This document shows, piece after piece, positions 34,856-44,688 of a stretch of 64,000 nt of DNA. The DNA comes from an uncultured Holophaga sp. (GTDB taxonomy: Bacteria > Acidobacteriota > Holophagae > Holophagales > Holophagaceae). The notes under the pieces were generated by a model that saw only the letters and a list, made by a program, of their open reading frames with translations, did not search any database and was not told the origin of the DNA. Each line of letters begins with the position of its first letter. Within the stretch, counting starts at the first letter, position 1. Location: the NCBI RefSeq assembly GCF_963677305.1, contig NZ_OY781925.1, positions 2,942,783 through 3,006,782 of the forward strand, written 5' to 3'. A program made the position numbers and the translations under genes.

Positions 34856-36178
34856 GGTTCTTCACGGAACACCGGGGAAGGCAGCTCTGATCTTGAGAAA
34901 GAAGTAGGCGTCGTCGCGGAAGCCATAGGCCATGCGCTTGATGACCTTGATGCGGTTGTTGATCCCCTCTAGAAGGCTGGTATGGAGCGGCCATCGGCAG
35001 TGGGAGAGGATGCCATCGAGCCGTGCCGCGAGATTCTGGGCGAACCGGACCAATGGCGCCAGGTTGCTTGACTTGGCGCGTTCCAACCAATCATTCCAGG
35101 CCCGGCGAGCCCAGCCCTCGCGTCGGTAGCGCCAGAGTTCCTTGAGGTCGTCCTTGAGCACATAGGCCGTCATCAGAGCCTGATTGGCGTCCAGCAACTC
35201 CTTGAGGCGCACCCTGGCCTCACCCTCCAGATTCCTGGGGTTCCTTAGCAGCAGCCACTTGGCGCTCTTCACCACCTTGCGGGCCGACTTGTCTCCCCTC
35301 AACCGGTTGGCCTCGTCAACCCGGACCCGATCAATCACCTCGTGGCCATAGCGTTGCACCACATGGAAGAGGTCATAGACGATCTCCGCTTTGGGGCAGT
35401 GCTTCCGGACCTCCAGCTCGAAGGCTGCGGACATATCCATACCTACCGCCTTGATTTGGGCGCAGCCCCTCTTCCCAAGCAGTTCAAAGAAAGGGCGGAT
35501 GTCTGCACGGCCTCGCCCTTGCCCTACCCAGAGGACCCGCTTTCTGGCGGCATCCAGCACCACCGTGGCATATCGGTGTCCTTTGCGAAGGGCGAACTCA
35601 TCCATGAGCAGTGTTTCGGCTCCCCGCAGTTCTGGGGGCCCCAGTTCCCGGTCCAGGTGGGCTTTGTCGATGGCCTTGACGGTGTCCCAGTGCAGGTGAA
35701 AATGCTCGGCAACCTGCTTGATGGGCAGGACTTTGCACATCCTGGCCACCGATTCGGCCAGCCGATTGGTGACCCGGGCTCGGGGCTCCAGCCAGTTCAG
35801 GGACTCCACCTTGGGTCCACACCTCGGACAGTCCAGTCGAAACCGCCAGACCAGCAGGTGGACTTCGTATTCAAAGATCGGGAGGTCCCTTACCCAGCGC
35901 TGGGTCGCATCGTGGATTCGATCCACATGATGGCCACAGCCGCTGCATCGTCGAGGTCGTTCATTACCAAGGAGTTCAATCCATACCTCGGCACGAGGCC
36001 CCTTTCGTCCGGCCTCGTACACGCCGATCAATCCGGCCTTGTATCCTTCCCACCCGCCCATCTGGGCCATAAGCTCGTTCATAGGCAGCAGTGCCTCCCG
36101 GGTCTGGTGTTGTCGCAAACCCAGGATCCCAGGAGTCTCTGCTGCCTACCTCATTTCCCCGCCATTCCGGGAAGAACC
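34856..36178 (-). mobile_element. ISL3-family insertion sequence, complete copy 2
   Basis: A 1323-bp element, same length and ends as 21710-23032 but inverted. It is flanked by the 8-bp direct repeat AAAAAATG (34848-34855 and 36179-36186). It lies inside the Fic cassette gene. The identical transposase sequence and intact target duplication indicate recent movement. Confidence 0.96.
34862..36118 (-). CDS. ISL3-family transposase, copy 2
   Basis: A 418-residue transposase identical in protein sequence to the one at 21770-23026, with the same zinc-finger, helix-turn-helix and DDE regions. It is transcribed opposite to the cassette genes. Both copies look functional. Confidence 0.95.
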   Translation of the reverse strand: MRQHQTREALLPMNELMAQMGGWEGYKAGLIGVYEAGRKGPRAEVWIELLGNERPRRCSGCGHHVDRIHDATQRWVRDLPIFEYEVHLLVWRFRLDCPRCGPKVESLNWLEPRARVTNRLAESVARMCKVLPIKQVAEHFHLHWDTVKAIDKAHLDRELGPPELRGAETLLMDEFALRKGHRYATVVLDAARKRVLWVGQGRGRADIRPFFELLGKRGCAQIKAVGMDMSAAFELEVRKHCPKAEIVYDLFHVVQRYGHEVIDRVRVDEANRLRGDKSARKVVKSAKWLLLRNPRNLEGEARVRLKELLDANQALMTAYVLKDDLKELWRYRREGWARRAWNDWLERAKSSNLAPLVRFAQNLAARLDGILSHCRWPLHTSLLEGINNRIKVIKRMAYGFRDDAYFFLKIRAAFPGVP

Positions 36179-37028
36179 AAAAAATGTTTGCCGGGCTGAG
36201 CAGTGGAAATTTGTTAGCGTCGGCAATATCACGACAATCGGTCTCTTTTGGCGGAATATCCAAGTGGTCAGATCCAATGCTTGCTACCTCCAGCTTATTT
36301 TTTGGATTAGTTAAAAATCATGCTTTTCTCGATGGAAACAAAAGAATAGCCTTGCTGATGTTACTAAAATCACTTCTGCGACAAAAACGAATAGTAACGA
36401 AAAATCAAACTGTTTTTGAAAACTTTACAGTCGCAACCGCAGCAAGCACCCTTAAAGAGTCATATCCAGACCTTTATTCGAAATATAGAAATAAGGATGA
36501 TATGGAAATTTATATCATTCGAGATTTCATAAAAAGACATACACGAACATTAAATTCTGGTTATTACAGCATTACATTCAGAGAGTTGAAAACAATTTTA
36601 GGCAAGCATGGTTTTGAAATGGGGGACCAGGATGGCAACTCAATAAATATTTACAAATATGAAATGAAAAGCACTTGGTTTGGCCTAGGAAAACCACGCA
36701 CCGTAAGATCGCGCGTGTGTAAAATCGGATTCCCATCCTGGACAAAGCAAGTTTCAAAGCGTGATCTCGATATTCTCAGAGAAGCAACCGGTCTTACTCC
36801 TGAAAATGGGTATGACAATACAGTCTTATTCGAAGGCAGCGAGCCACTATACAAACTAATTCACGATTTCGAAGGACCGCTAAAAAGGCTAAAGGACAGG
36901 TGATATCGTATTTTATTTAATAAAATTGCCTCAATAACTATTCTCAATATCGACAGTACCAGACCCAACTATCGCATCAAAACCGAACGCCTTACCGGAA
37001 TATAAAGCCAACGCTAATTGCACCAGCG

Positions 37029-37153
37029 GCCCAACCTTGCGCTCAACCCGGATGACACAGCCACGATCCGCCACCTCCCCCATGCCTACCGCCTTCCCGT
37101 CTCCTCTCAGCATCCGACTGGCTGTGACGACGGTTAAAATTTTTCCGTTAATC
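37029..37153 (+). repeat. attC site 5, last of the array
   Basis: R'' GCCCAAC (37029-37035) to R' GTTAATC (37147-37153), 125 bp. Inner boxes are CTCAACCC and GGTTAAAA, and the stem pairs ACACAGCC with GGCTGTGA. It is the most diverged of the five, as is usual for a terminal or old site. The stretch 36904-37028 before it is AT-rich cassette tail without a gene. Confidence 0.82.
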
Positions 37154-37155
37154 CC

Positions 37156-37851
37156 ATGCCCACCCCCCCCGCTTCCTCCTCACCTCCCTGATCGTCGTCC
37201 TCATCCCCGGCACGGGTGTCCTCTACACCCTCTCCGTCGGCCTGCGGCTGGGGCGGCGGGCGAGTGTGGGGGCTTCGCTGGGATGCACGGCGGGGATCAG
37301 CACGCTGGGACAGGCGGCTCTGCTGCATGCCAGACTCTGAACGAAGGGGACCGCCCGCTCGCTTTGCTCGCTCTGCGTCCCCCTCGTGTTCCGCACGTGC
37401 CATCCAGGCAAAGCCCGGATAGCACGTCACCGCCCTGGCCTTCCAGTTCCCGAAGCACGCCGGGGCGGCCTACCTGCTCTACCTGGCCTGGGCGATGTGG
37501 CGGGACAAGGGGGGCCTGCGCCTGGAGGGCGCGAGCGCCGAGCAGCGGCCGGGGCAGATCGCCTTCAAGGCATTCCTGATGAACATCCTCAACCCCAAGC
37601 TCTCACTCTTCTTCCTGGCCTTCCTGCCCCAATTCATCCACCCCGGCCCCCTGGGGCCGCTGGCCCAGATGCTCGTCCTGAGCGCCGTCTTCATGGCCAT
37701 GACCCTGGCGGTCTTCCTGGTCTACGGCTTCCTCGCCCACAGCTTCCGCCGCTTCATCCTGGATTCCCCCAGGGTCCAGTCCCACCTCCAGCGCGCCTTC
37801 GCCGCCACCTTCGCATTCCTGGGATTGGAGCTGGCTCTTTCGGATCGCTGA
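37156..37851 (+). pseudogene. LysE/RhtB-family exporter, decayed
   Basis: Family features are clear in pieces: an N-terminal block (FLLTSLIVVLIPGTGVLYTLSVGL, split here as FLLTSLIVVLIPG and VLYTLSVGLRLGRRA), GCTAGI, then AGAAYLLYLAWAMWRDKGG, NPKLSLFFLAFLPQF and a final span. The frame from the ATG at 37156 is lost in a run of eight C (37163-37170); nine would restore it. A second break is a REP-like palindrome at 37339-37391 that brings a stop codon. GC-rich codon use matches the chromosome, not the cassettes. The ATG begins 2 nt after the last attC core, so the array abuts or entered the 5' end of this gene. Confidence 0.8.
37339..37391. repeat. REP-like palindrome inside the LysE-type gene
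   Basis: GAACGAAGGGGACCGC at the left and GCGTCCCCCTCGTGTTC at the right form an imperfect inverted repeat, with the inner words CGCTCGC and GCTCGC. It falls between coding blocks ALLHA and TALAFQF of the exporter and introduces a stop. Confidence 0.6.
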
Positions 37852-37945
37852 GCCCGACCCCGGGCCTCTCTCCCCAGCGTCCTCCTAAACCGGGGCGCTC
37901 CTGGTCCGGTAGCCCCCTCATCCGCGGCTCCCCCTGAGGTCCATC

Positions 37946-38842
37946 ATGAAACGACTCCGGTTCAAGAAGATCGACGCCTTCGCGGCCAGGAACTCTGCAG
38001 GGAACCCGGCCGCAGTCGTCTACCTCGAGCGCCAGGACGAGCTGAGCGACGCCGAGAAGCTCCAGATCGCCAGGGAGCTGAAGGGCTTCGTGAGCGAGGT
38101 GGGATACGTCAGCCCGGGAACGGAGACGGACTACGAGCTGTGCTACTTCTCGGCCGAGCGGGAGGTCGCCTTCTGCGGACACGCCACCATCGCCATCCTG
38201 AACGATCTCGTCGCGAGCCACGAAGCCCTGCAGACGAGGGAGACCCTGACGATCGCCACCCGGAGTTCCCGCCTCGAGATCCAGAACCGCTACCGGAGCG
38301 AGAAGTGCGTCTACATCTCCGCCCCGGCCCCGACCTTCTCCCGGAAAACCATCGGCCAGCCGGAGGTGGCGCGAGCCCTGGGCACCCCTACGGATGCCCT
38401 GGAACCCTCGCGACCCATCCGGATCATCAACGCAGGACTGGAGACGCTCGTGGTCCCGATGGCGGGGCTCTCGCCCCTCCTGGCAAGCAGCCCGGATCTG
38501 GAGGAACTCAAGGCATTCTGCCTGCAGATCGGCGTCGATATCGTACTGCTGTACTCCCCCGAGGTGACTTTCCAGGAAAGCCGCTACCGGACTCGCGTCT
38601 TCGCCCCGACCTTCGGATACCTGGAAGACCCCGCCACCGGATCCGGGAACTCGGCCTTCGGACACTACCTTCTCGACCAGGGCCTGTGGGGCGGTGAGAA
38701 ACTCCAGATTGAGCAGAACGGGCTACGCCATCAGCCGAACTTCGTCCATCTCTTCTCCTCCCCGACCGGGAGGGGCGGGACCCGCGTATGGTTCGGCGGC
38801 GGCGCGCAGGTGAAGATCTCCGGAACATACGATCTGGCCTAG
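37946..38842 (+). CDS. PhzF-family isomerase/epimerase-like protein
   Basis: A 298-residue PhzF-fold protein. It opens with RFKKIDAFAARNSAGNPAAVVYL, the usual N-terminal block with the conserved GNPAAV. Then come the second-domain start CGHATIAIL and RVFAPTFGYLEDPATGSGNSAFGHYL, where D and the GSG motif line the active site. The catalytic Glu, normally in a SETAF-like motif, is replaced or shifted (SEVGYVSPG), keeping Glu. Length is normal. Natural substrates of most family members are unknown. It starts about 95 nt after the exporter pseudogene. Confidence 0.88.
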   Translation: MKRLRFKKIDAFAARNSAGNPAAVVYLERQDELSDAEKLQIARELKGFVSEVGYVSPGTETDYELCYFSAEREVAFCGHATIAILNDLVASHEALQTRETLTIATRSSRLEIQNRYRSEKCVYISAPAPTFSRKTIGQPEVARALGTPTDALEPSRPIRIINAGLETLVVPMAGLSPLLASSPDLEELKAFCLQIGVDIVLLYSPEVTFQESRYRTRVFAPTFGYLEDPATGSGNSAFGHYLLDQGLWGGEKLQIEQNGLRHQPNFVHLFSSPTGRGGTRVWFGGGAQVKISGTYDLA

Positions 38843-39077
38843 CTGACACTGCTGGTCGTGACCAAGAAGGCGTAACGGAAGCCCTTTACGCCACAGATTC
38901 ATCAAATACATCCATCACCAGAGTCCCAGTATCTGATCCCAAATACCCAAGTGAATGCCGTTGGCTTCCACTACTTATCGCAATACAAATATATTGTGAT
39001 ACCTCAATAATGAAAACCAGTTAAAAATAGATCAAAATTATTATAGAATTACCATTTTACACATTCCAGGAAGCATC

Positions 39078-40670
39078 ATGCGTCTCAATCAGTGGTACAA
39101 GAACCTGAAACTCAAGTACAAGATCAGCCTTTCCATAGGCATTCTGGCATTCGCCTTCATTCTTGTCCTGTGCCTGGCCCTGAACGACACCTTCAGTGGT
39201 CTTGCCCGCTTCAATGCCCTCTACCAGCACAGCCTGATCCCGCAGGAGCACTTGGCAACATGCCGGGCCCAGATCATCAAGTCGACCTACTTCGGAGCCT
39301 TGCACGGCCATGCCAACGCCGCGGAACAAAAAGCGCTGGAACAGGGAATCCAGGAGAGCAACCAGGCTTTCGACAACGCTTGGCAGTCCTACGAAGCCAG
39401 TTCTGACTCCGAGACGGAGCGTCAACTGGCCCCTGCCTATCATGCCAATGCCCTGGAAGTGCGGGCCCTGATTGACCGTGCGGTGGTCTTTTCGCGTCAA
39501 GGCGACGCTGCCCAAGCCTGGGCCATCATGAACAAAGAGGCCAACCCGCTCCTGCTCAAGGGTGGCGACATATACGATGGTCTCATCAAATCCGAGCGAG
39601 AGAAGGCCTCAGGCCTGGTCGATGCCCATCGTGCCCAGATCCGCAAGAACGTGACCGGCGGGATCACCCTCACCGTCCTCTCCCTGATCGCCACCCTCCT
39701 CCTGGCGGCCTACCTGCTGCGCCTCCTCACCCGCTCCCTGGACTCCTTCAGCCAGGCTCTGGCGGCGGTGGCCGCAGGGGACCTGCAGGCCAACTCAGCC
39801 GTAGACACCCGGGACGAGTTGGGGGAGATGAGCCGCACCCTGAACCGGATGACCGGACAGCTGCGAGGGACCATCCTGGGGGTCCACCAGACCATCGAGG
39901 GCGTGGCCAGCGGGGCCACCCAACTCTCCTCCTCGGCGGAGGAAATGGCGGCCACCTCTTCCGAGATCGCCCGGAGCACCGAGACCCAGCAGCAGGCTTC
40001 CGAGCAGATGGTGGCAGCCGTGGCCGAGCTCTCGGCATCCATTGAAGAGGTCAACCGGGGCGCACAGAGCGCCCTCAGCCAACTGGAGGACGCCCTGAGA
40101 GCCACCCGCGAGGGAGACCAGGCAGGCCAGGACAGCCAGGCGGCCATGGATGGCATCAACCAGACAGCAGAGCAGATCGGGAAGGCCGTAGGGGTCATCC
40201 AGGAGATCGCCCAGCAGACCAACCTGCTCTCTCTCAACGCAGCCATCGAGGCCGCCAAGGCCGGTGAGCACGGCAAGGGCTTTGCCGTAGTGGCCGAAGA
40301 GGTCCGCAAGCTGGCAGAGCGCAGCTCCGTCTCCGCCAAGGAGATCGGCTTGGCCATCAGTGAAGCGGGAGAAGCCACCTCCCGCGGGAGCGAAGCCGTG
40401 GAGACGGCGGTGACCACCCTCCAGCGCATCCGCACCCTGCTGGAGTCCTTCGCCGCCCTCACCCGCCAGTCGGCCTCCGCCACCGAGGAACAGGCCCGAG
40501 CCGGAGCCGATGTCGCCAGACAGGTGGAGACCAGTGCCCAGGAATCCAGCGCCATCGCCTCCGCCATCACCCAGATGTCAGCCACCACCACGGAAGTAGC
40601 CCGCACCTGCAACGACCTGCACCGACTCTCAACCAGCCTCCAGGCCCAGATCGCCACATTCCGCTGTTAG
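39078..40670 (+). CDS. Methyl-accepting chemotaxis protein, four-helix-bundle sensor
   Basis: A 530-residue chemoreceptor with TM1 near residues 15-35 ([19 protein letters not shown]), a helical periplasmic domain, TM2 near 195-215 ([21 protein letters not shown]), HAMP, and a signalling domain with tip [27 protein letters not shown]. The layout and many segments are close to the receptor at 11847-13445, so the two are paralogs with different sensor domains. AGGAAG precedes the ATG by 4-5 nt, and the upstream 80 nt are AT-rich, probably the promoter. No other chemotaxis gene is adjacent. Confidence 0.93.
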   Translation: MRLNQWYKNLKLKYKISLSIGILAFAFILVLCLALNDTFSGLARFNALYQHSLIPQEHLATCRAQIIKSTYFGALHGHANAAEQKALEQGIQESNQAFDNAWQSYEASSDSETERQLAPAYHANALEVRALIDRAVVFSRQGDAAQAWAIMNKEANPLLLKGGDIYDGLIKSEREKASGLVDAHRAQIRKNVTGGITLTVLSLIATLLLAAYLLRLLTRSLDSFSQALAAVAAGDLQANSAVDTRDELGEMSRTLNRMTGQLRGTILGVHQTIEGVASGATQLSSSAEEMAATSSEIARSTETQQQASEQMVAAVAELSASIEEVNRGAQSALSQLEDALRATREGDQAGQDSQAAMDGINQTAEQIGKAVGVIQEIAQQTNLLSLNAAIEAAKAGEHGKGFAVVAEEVRKLAERSSVSAKEIGLAISEAGEATSRGSEAVETAVTTLQRIRTLLESFAALTRQSASATEEQARAGADVARQVETSAQESSAIASAITQMSATTTEVARTCNDLHRLSTSLQAQIATFRC

Positions 40671-40710
40671 CGCATGTCGTTACGAGTTGTGATCTGACTG
40701 CGATCCCTTG

Positions 40711-40754
40711 AGGGTGCCATTGATAAATAATATAAAATTCATCAATGGCACCCT
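40711..40754. terminator. Perfect 14-bp stem with AT-rich loop after the chemoreceptor
   Basis: AGGGTGCCATTGAT (40711-40724) pairs perfectly with ATCAATGGCACCCT (40741-40754); the 16-nt loop is all A/T except one C. It begins 41 nt after the chemoreceptor stop. There is no T-run, so it may be a factor-dependent end, a protein-binding dyad or a remnant of a small mobile element. Confidence 0.45.
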
Positions 40755-40934
40755 GTAAGTTCTGAGAACCGGGGCGCCTTGGATTGATCTACCGACGGCC
40801 TATGGCAACTGCGAGAGCCGAGCCGAACTCCAGGCCGCTCTCGAGGTCTGGCGCCAGGACTCCGGGACACTTCGCATCTTGGTTACCCGAAATCAGTTCG
40901 ATGGAACCTATGGTATTCCTAGTTTGGCGCAAGG

Positions 40935-42155
40935 ATGACCTGGGGCCGATTGAAAGAGCAAGCCATGCAGCCCCAACCGCCATCTCCCGATCCCTTGGCA
41001 GAGATTCCGTCGCCTTCACCCGAGCTCCCCAGGATTGCGGGGATCATTCAGTGCAGGAATGAATGGGGCCTGATCGCCCTCTCCATCGGATTCGCCCTGA
41101 CCCATCATGTGGACGAGGTCTTCGTCCTCAACGATCGCAGCACCGATGAAACGCACCGGGGACTGGAGCTCCTGCAAGGCATCTGGCCAGGAAGGATCCA
41201 TGTCTTCAACCAAAGTGGGGGCCGTTTCCTGCAGGAAGCGCAGATCAACACCCTCGTCCATCTGGCCCAGCAAACCCATCCAGACTGGATCTACATTTTC
41301 GACGCCGACGAATTTCTCATCCCGAAGCATGGGCAGAGCCTGAAGACATACCTGAAGGCCCTGCCCCGAGCCTGCAAGGGTGTCCGATATGAATTGAAGA
41401 ACTTCATCTCCCACCGGGAGTTCAACGATCAATCCCTGTCGGATTTCCTCACCATGGACCGCCAGGGCGTCACCGACGAGTCCAAGCAGAGGGATGCCCT
41501 TCAGAACTTCGATGATATCTACCACGGCAGACTCAACTTCTTCCATATTCCCTTCCCCTCCAAGGTCATCTTTCGGAATGAGGGGTTGAAACGCGTGGCA
41601 GCCGGCTGCCATCGCGTCGAGTTCCAGAAGCACACACCCCTTCACCTTGCAGACGACATCTACGCTGCCCACCTTTCCTGGCTCTCCCTGGAACGATTGA
41701 GGCGCAAGGCCGAACAAGGTCAGCAGCATGTGGCCAATGGATTCCACCGGAAACATGGATGGCAGAACCAGCTCATTTTCCAGATGGCCAACGAGAAGCG
41801 TCTGGATCAGTTGTGGGAAAGGCACTCACTGCCCGAACCCGGTTGTCCCCCGGGCGATTCCCCCACCAATGTCCAGGTGAACCTCGACTTCCGATCAGCC
41901 ATCCAGACGACGGTCCAAACGCTTGTTCAAGCGGGATTCGACCCTCAGAACCTTTGCGTGTTCAAGTCGGAAACCATCCCAGCCATGGAGGCTCCCCCCA
42001 CTCTCTTCCCCCTCCATATCCTCATCGCGCTCACAAGCCAGCACCACCAGGCCCTGGCTTCGACCGCTGCCCCGAACCCGGCAACCCGTTTTCTCCAGCG
42101 CCTTCGCCAAAGCATCGCGAAGCGCCTACCGGGAGGCCGAAGAGGTCTGGCCTAA
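40935..42155 (+). CDS. Glycosyltransferase family 2-like protein
   Basis: A 406-residue soluble protein. The GT-A fold start is IAGIIQCRNEWGLIALSIGFALTHHVDEVFVLNDRSTDE-like (key words IIQCRNEW, VLNDRSTD), followed by the DxD metal motif in IYIFDADEFL near residue 120. The pattern resembles GT2/GT92-type enzymes that transfer sugars to surface glycans. An unassigned C-terminal region of about 110 residues ends in basic helices. The ATG at 40935 and one at 40965 are both possible starts; neither has a strong ribosome-binding site. It is a single gene with no glycan cluster around it. Confidence 0.8.
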   Translation: MTWGRLKEQAMQPQPPSPDPLAEIPSPSPELPRIAGIIQCRNEWGLIALSIGFALTHHVDEVFVLNDRSTDETHRGLELLQGIWPGRIHVFNQSGGRFLQEAQINTLVHLAQQTHPDWIYIFDADEFLIPKHGQSLKTYLKALPRACKGVRYELKNFISHREFNDQSLSDFLTMDRQGVTDESKQRDALQNFDDIYHGRLNFFHIPFPSKVIFRNEGLKRVAAGCHRVEFQKHTPLHLADDIYAAHLSWLSLERLRRKAEQGQQHVANGFHRKHGWQNQLIFQMANEKRLDQLWERHSLPEPGCPPGDSPTNVQVNLDFRSAIQTTVQTLVQAGFDPQNLCVFKSETIPAMEAPPTLFPLHILIALTSQHHQALASTAAPNPATRFLQRLRQSIAKRLPGGRRGLA

Positions 42156-42275
42156 ACCAGATCGAAGGTGACACCCAGCGATGCCCCGGCCCACCCAATC
42201 TCCCGGGGGGGCGGGAGATCCCGCGCCAAGCACCGAATCTGAACCGCTACGAGCACTGAGGCCAGGTGCTTGGCA

Positions 42276-42440
42276 GGGCCCATAGCGGGTCACAGGGCCT
42301 CTCCACTGCTTGCGGTGGAGGAATGCCTTCTCGACAAGATGTCGGTGGCAGTAGGGATACGCGTCGACGGTGCGCAATGCCTTGCGGTTCTTCCGAGATG
42401 GGATTTGAGCCTGCACGCCCTGGAGATGATGGTCACCCAA
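42276..42440 (-). pseudogene. IS5-family transposase remnant
   Basis: Within the 401-nt gap 42156-42556, the minus strand encodes IPSRKNRKALRTVD followed by RHLVEKAFLHRKQWRG and TRY. This is the conserved C-terminal part of IS5-type transposases, including the Glu of the DDE triad (RHLVEK). Only about 45 residues are recognisable, with no ends or intact frame. The remainder of the gap shows no gene; the last 60 nt before the next ATG are AT-rich and probably contain its promoter. Confidence 0.7.
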
Positions 42441-42556
42441 TCATTGCACCCTTTCCCCTTGGCCCCCCCGGCAAGTATGAATAAACTTCTCTGATATCGG
42501 ATGTTTCCCACCCGGAAAGATTCATTTAATTACCGTTACAAACAGGGAGAAACATC

Positions 42557-44539
42557 ATGTTCAACCGCCTGAGCTGGGGGACCCGGGTCATTCTCCTGGT
42601 GGCGCTGGTGAGCGCCATCGGCTTCGTGGCCACCATCACTACCGTCTCCCTCAGGGCCTCCGCCGCCCAGAAGGAGACGGCCTTCGCCCATGCGGAGGAG
42701 CTGGCCAACAGCGCCGGGGCCAAGATCGCCGCGGAGATCCAGGCCAATCTCTATACTGTCCGCGCCGAGGCAGCGGCCATCAAGGGCATGAAGCTCCACG
42801 GCGGGGCCAGTCGGGTGGCGGCGAACACCCTGCTCCGGGGGGTGATTGAGGGCTCCCCCTTCCTGGTGGGCACCGCCACCTGCTGGGAGCCCAACGCCTT
42901 TGATGGCAGCGATGCCGCGTGGGCCGGCAAGCCCGCCCACGATGGCACCGGACGTTTCATCCCCTACTGGTATCGCGCCGGGTCCAAGATCGGGGTGGAC
43001 CCCCTGGTGGACTATGAGAAGCCCGGGGCCGGGGATTGGTACCTGGTCCCCCGCAGCACCAGACGGGAGGCCCTGGCCGAGCCCTACTTCTACCCCATCG
43101 ACGGCAAGCAGGTCTTCATGACCACCATCAGCGTGCCCATCCTGATGAACGGGACCTTCGTAGGGGTCACCACCGGGGACATGCCCATCACCCAGTTCAA
43201 TGAGATGGCCGCGAAGATCAAGCCTTACGGCACCGGCTACGCCACGGTGATCAGCAACGCCGGGGTCCTGGTGGCCCACCCCGATGCGGGGCGCCTCAAC
43301 ACCGACCTGGGCTCGGATGAAAGCGCCCGGAAGGCCAAGGCTGCCATCCAGGGGGGCCGCACCCTCACCTACACCGGCTGGGATCCCCACCTGAAGACCG
43401 AGGTCTTCCGAGTCTACGTCCCCCTGGTCATCGGCGAGACCGGCACCCCCTGGGCCTTCGCCATCACCGTGCCCCTGGACAGCATCCTGGCCAGCGCCCA
43501 TCGCACCCGCAACATCGCCATCGGGCTGGGTATCCTCTTCATCCTGGCCACCAGCGGCGTGCTCTGGTGGATCGTCCAGCGCAAGGTGGTGGATCCCCTG
43601 GGGGGTGAACCGGACTACGCCGTGGCCATCACCCGCACCATCGCCGGGGGCGACCTCACAGTGGCGGTGGAGCGCAGGCCCCATGACAGCACCAGCCTCC
43701 TGGCCTCCATGAATGCCATGAGGGAGCAGCTGCAGGGCATCCTGCGCCAGGTCTGCCTGGGGGCCTCCCAGGCCGCCAGCGGCAGCACCGAACTCTCCGC
43801 CACGGCGGAGCAGATGGCCGCCACCACCCGATCCCTGAATGAGAATGCCCGCCACCAGAAAGCCGGGGCCGAGGACATGGCCGCCAGCATGGCCCAGCTG
43901 AGCGCCTCCATCACCGAGGTGGCCTCCCACGTCCACAGCGTGGAGCGCCGCATCGAGGAGGTGGTGAAGCTCACGCTGCGGGGCGAGGAGGCCGAGAGAG
44001 CCGCCCAGACCGCCATGGAGGACATCCGGGATCGGACCGAGCACATGGTCCGGGCCATCCAGGTCATTGGTGAGATCGCCCGCCAGACGAACCTGCTCAG
44101 CCTCAACGCCGCCATCGAGGCCGCCAAGGCCGGGGTCCACGGCAAGGGCTTCGCCGTGGTGGCCGAGGAGGTCCGCAAGCTGGCGGAGCGCTCCAGCAGC
44201 TCCTCCAAGGAGATCGGCCAACTCATCGAGCAGAGCAATGCCAGCGTTGAGCAGGGGACCCGGGCCTTCCGGGCCTCGGGCCAGGCCCTGACGGACATCG
44301 CCGAAGAGATCCGCCGCATCTCCGGCATGGTCAAGGAGATCGGTGTGGCTGCCGGGGAGCAGGCCCGCACGGGGGATGCGGTCACCCACCGGGTGGAGGA
44401 GGGCACCAGCGGCGCAGCCCAGCTGGCCCACGCCACCCACGAGCTGACCACCGTGGTGGAGGAGGTGGCCCGCACTGCCAGCGATCTGGCCACTGTAGCC
44501 GAGTCCCTGTCCGAGACCTCCTCACGGTTCCGGTACTAG
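42557..44539 (+). CDS. Methyl-accepting chemotaxis protein with double Cache sensor
   Basis: A 660-residue chemoreceptor. TM1 is near residues 11-30, a dCache_1-type periplasmic domain covers about 35-310 ([23 protein letters not shown] words: [25 protein letters not shown]), and TM2 is near 312-332 ([21 protein letters not shown]). A HAMP-like segment and signalling domain follow, with tip [27 protein letters not shown]. Double Cache domains usually bind small molecules such as amino acids or carboxylates. A GGGAGAAA lies upstream of the ATG. It is the only receptor here of this sensor class. Confidence 0.94.
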   Translation: MFNRLSWGTRVILLVALVSAIGFVATITTVSLRASAAQKETAFAHAEELANSAGAKIAAEIQANLYTVRAEAAAIKGMKLHGGASRVAANTLLRGVIEGSPFLVGTATCWEPNAFDGSDAAWAGKPAHDGTGRFIPYWYRAGSKIGVDPLVDYEKPGAGDWYLVPRSTRREALAEPYFYPIDGKQVFMTTISVPILMNGTFVGVTTGDMPITQFNEMAAKIKPYGTGYATVISNAGVLVAHPDAGRLNTDLGSDESARKAKAAIQGGRTLTYTGWDPHLKTEVFRVYVPLVIGETGTPWAFAITVPLDSILASAHRTRNIAIGLGILFILATSGVLWWIVQRKVVDPLGGEPDYAVAITRTIAGGDLTVAVERRPHDSTSLLASMNAMREQLQGILRQVCLGASQAASGSTELSATAEQMAATTRSLNENARHQKAGAEDMAASMAQLSASITEVASHVHSVERRIEEVVKLTLRGEEAERAAQTAMEDIRDRTEHMVRAIQVIGEIARQTNLLSLNAAIEAAKAGVHGKGFAVVAEEVRKLAERSSSSSKEIGQLIEQSNASVEQGTRAFRASGQALTDIAEEIRRISGMVKEIGVAAGEQARTGDAVTHRVEEGTSGAAQLAHATHELTTVVEEVARTASDLATVAESLSETSSRFRY

Positions 44540-44688
44540 ACGCCATCCAGCCCCCTGCCTGGGGCCAAGCGGAGAGAGGATCCGGTTGGCCCCTTGCCCA
44601 GGTAACCGAGCTGCAGTCCAGGGCATCCCCGCCGGTCAAGAAGACGGAGCGGCTGCTTGTTGATACCTTGGTCAGGAATCCAATCCTC

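Larger units (their letters stand above)
34691..36903 (+). pseudogene. Integron cassette 5: Fic/Doc-family protein gene split by ISL3 copy 2
   Basis: Residues 1-55 are encoded at 34691-34855 and the rest at 36187-36903. Removing the IS and one 8-bp target repeat joins them in frame to a 293-residue protein. The Fic/Doc core HAFLDGNKR lies in the right part, preceded by SLFFGLVKN. Doc and Fic enzymes phosphorylate or AMPylate target proteins. The roughly 150-residue C-terminal extension includes FRELKTILGKHGFEM, which weakly recalls HicA-like folds. No antitoxin gene is evident. The 5' start has a GGAAG upstream. AT-rich base use marks it as cassette DNA. The split gene should be inactive. Confidence 0.85.

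Noticed and set aside
42270..42494. 74-codon plus-strand frame in the 42.2-kb gap
   Set aside because: The opposite strand encodes a recognisable IS5 transposase fragment, so the frame is a shadow.
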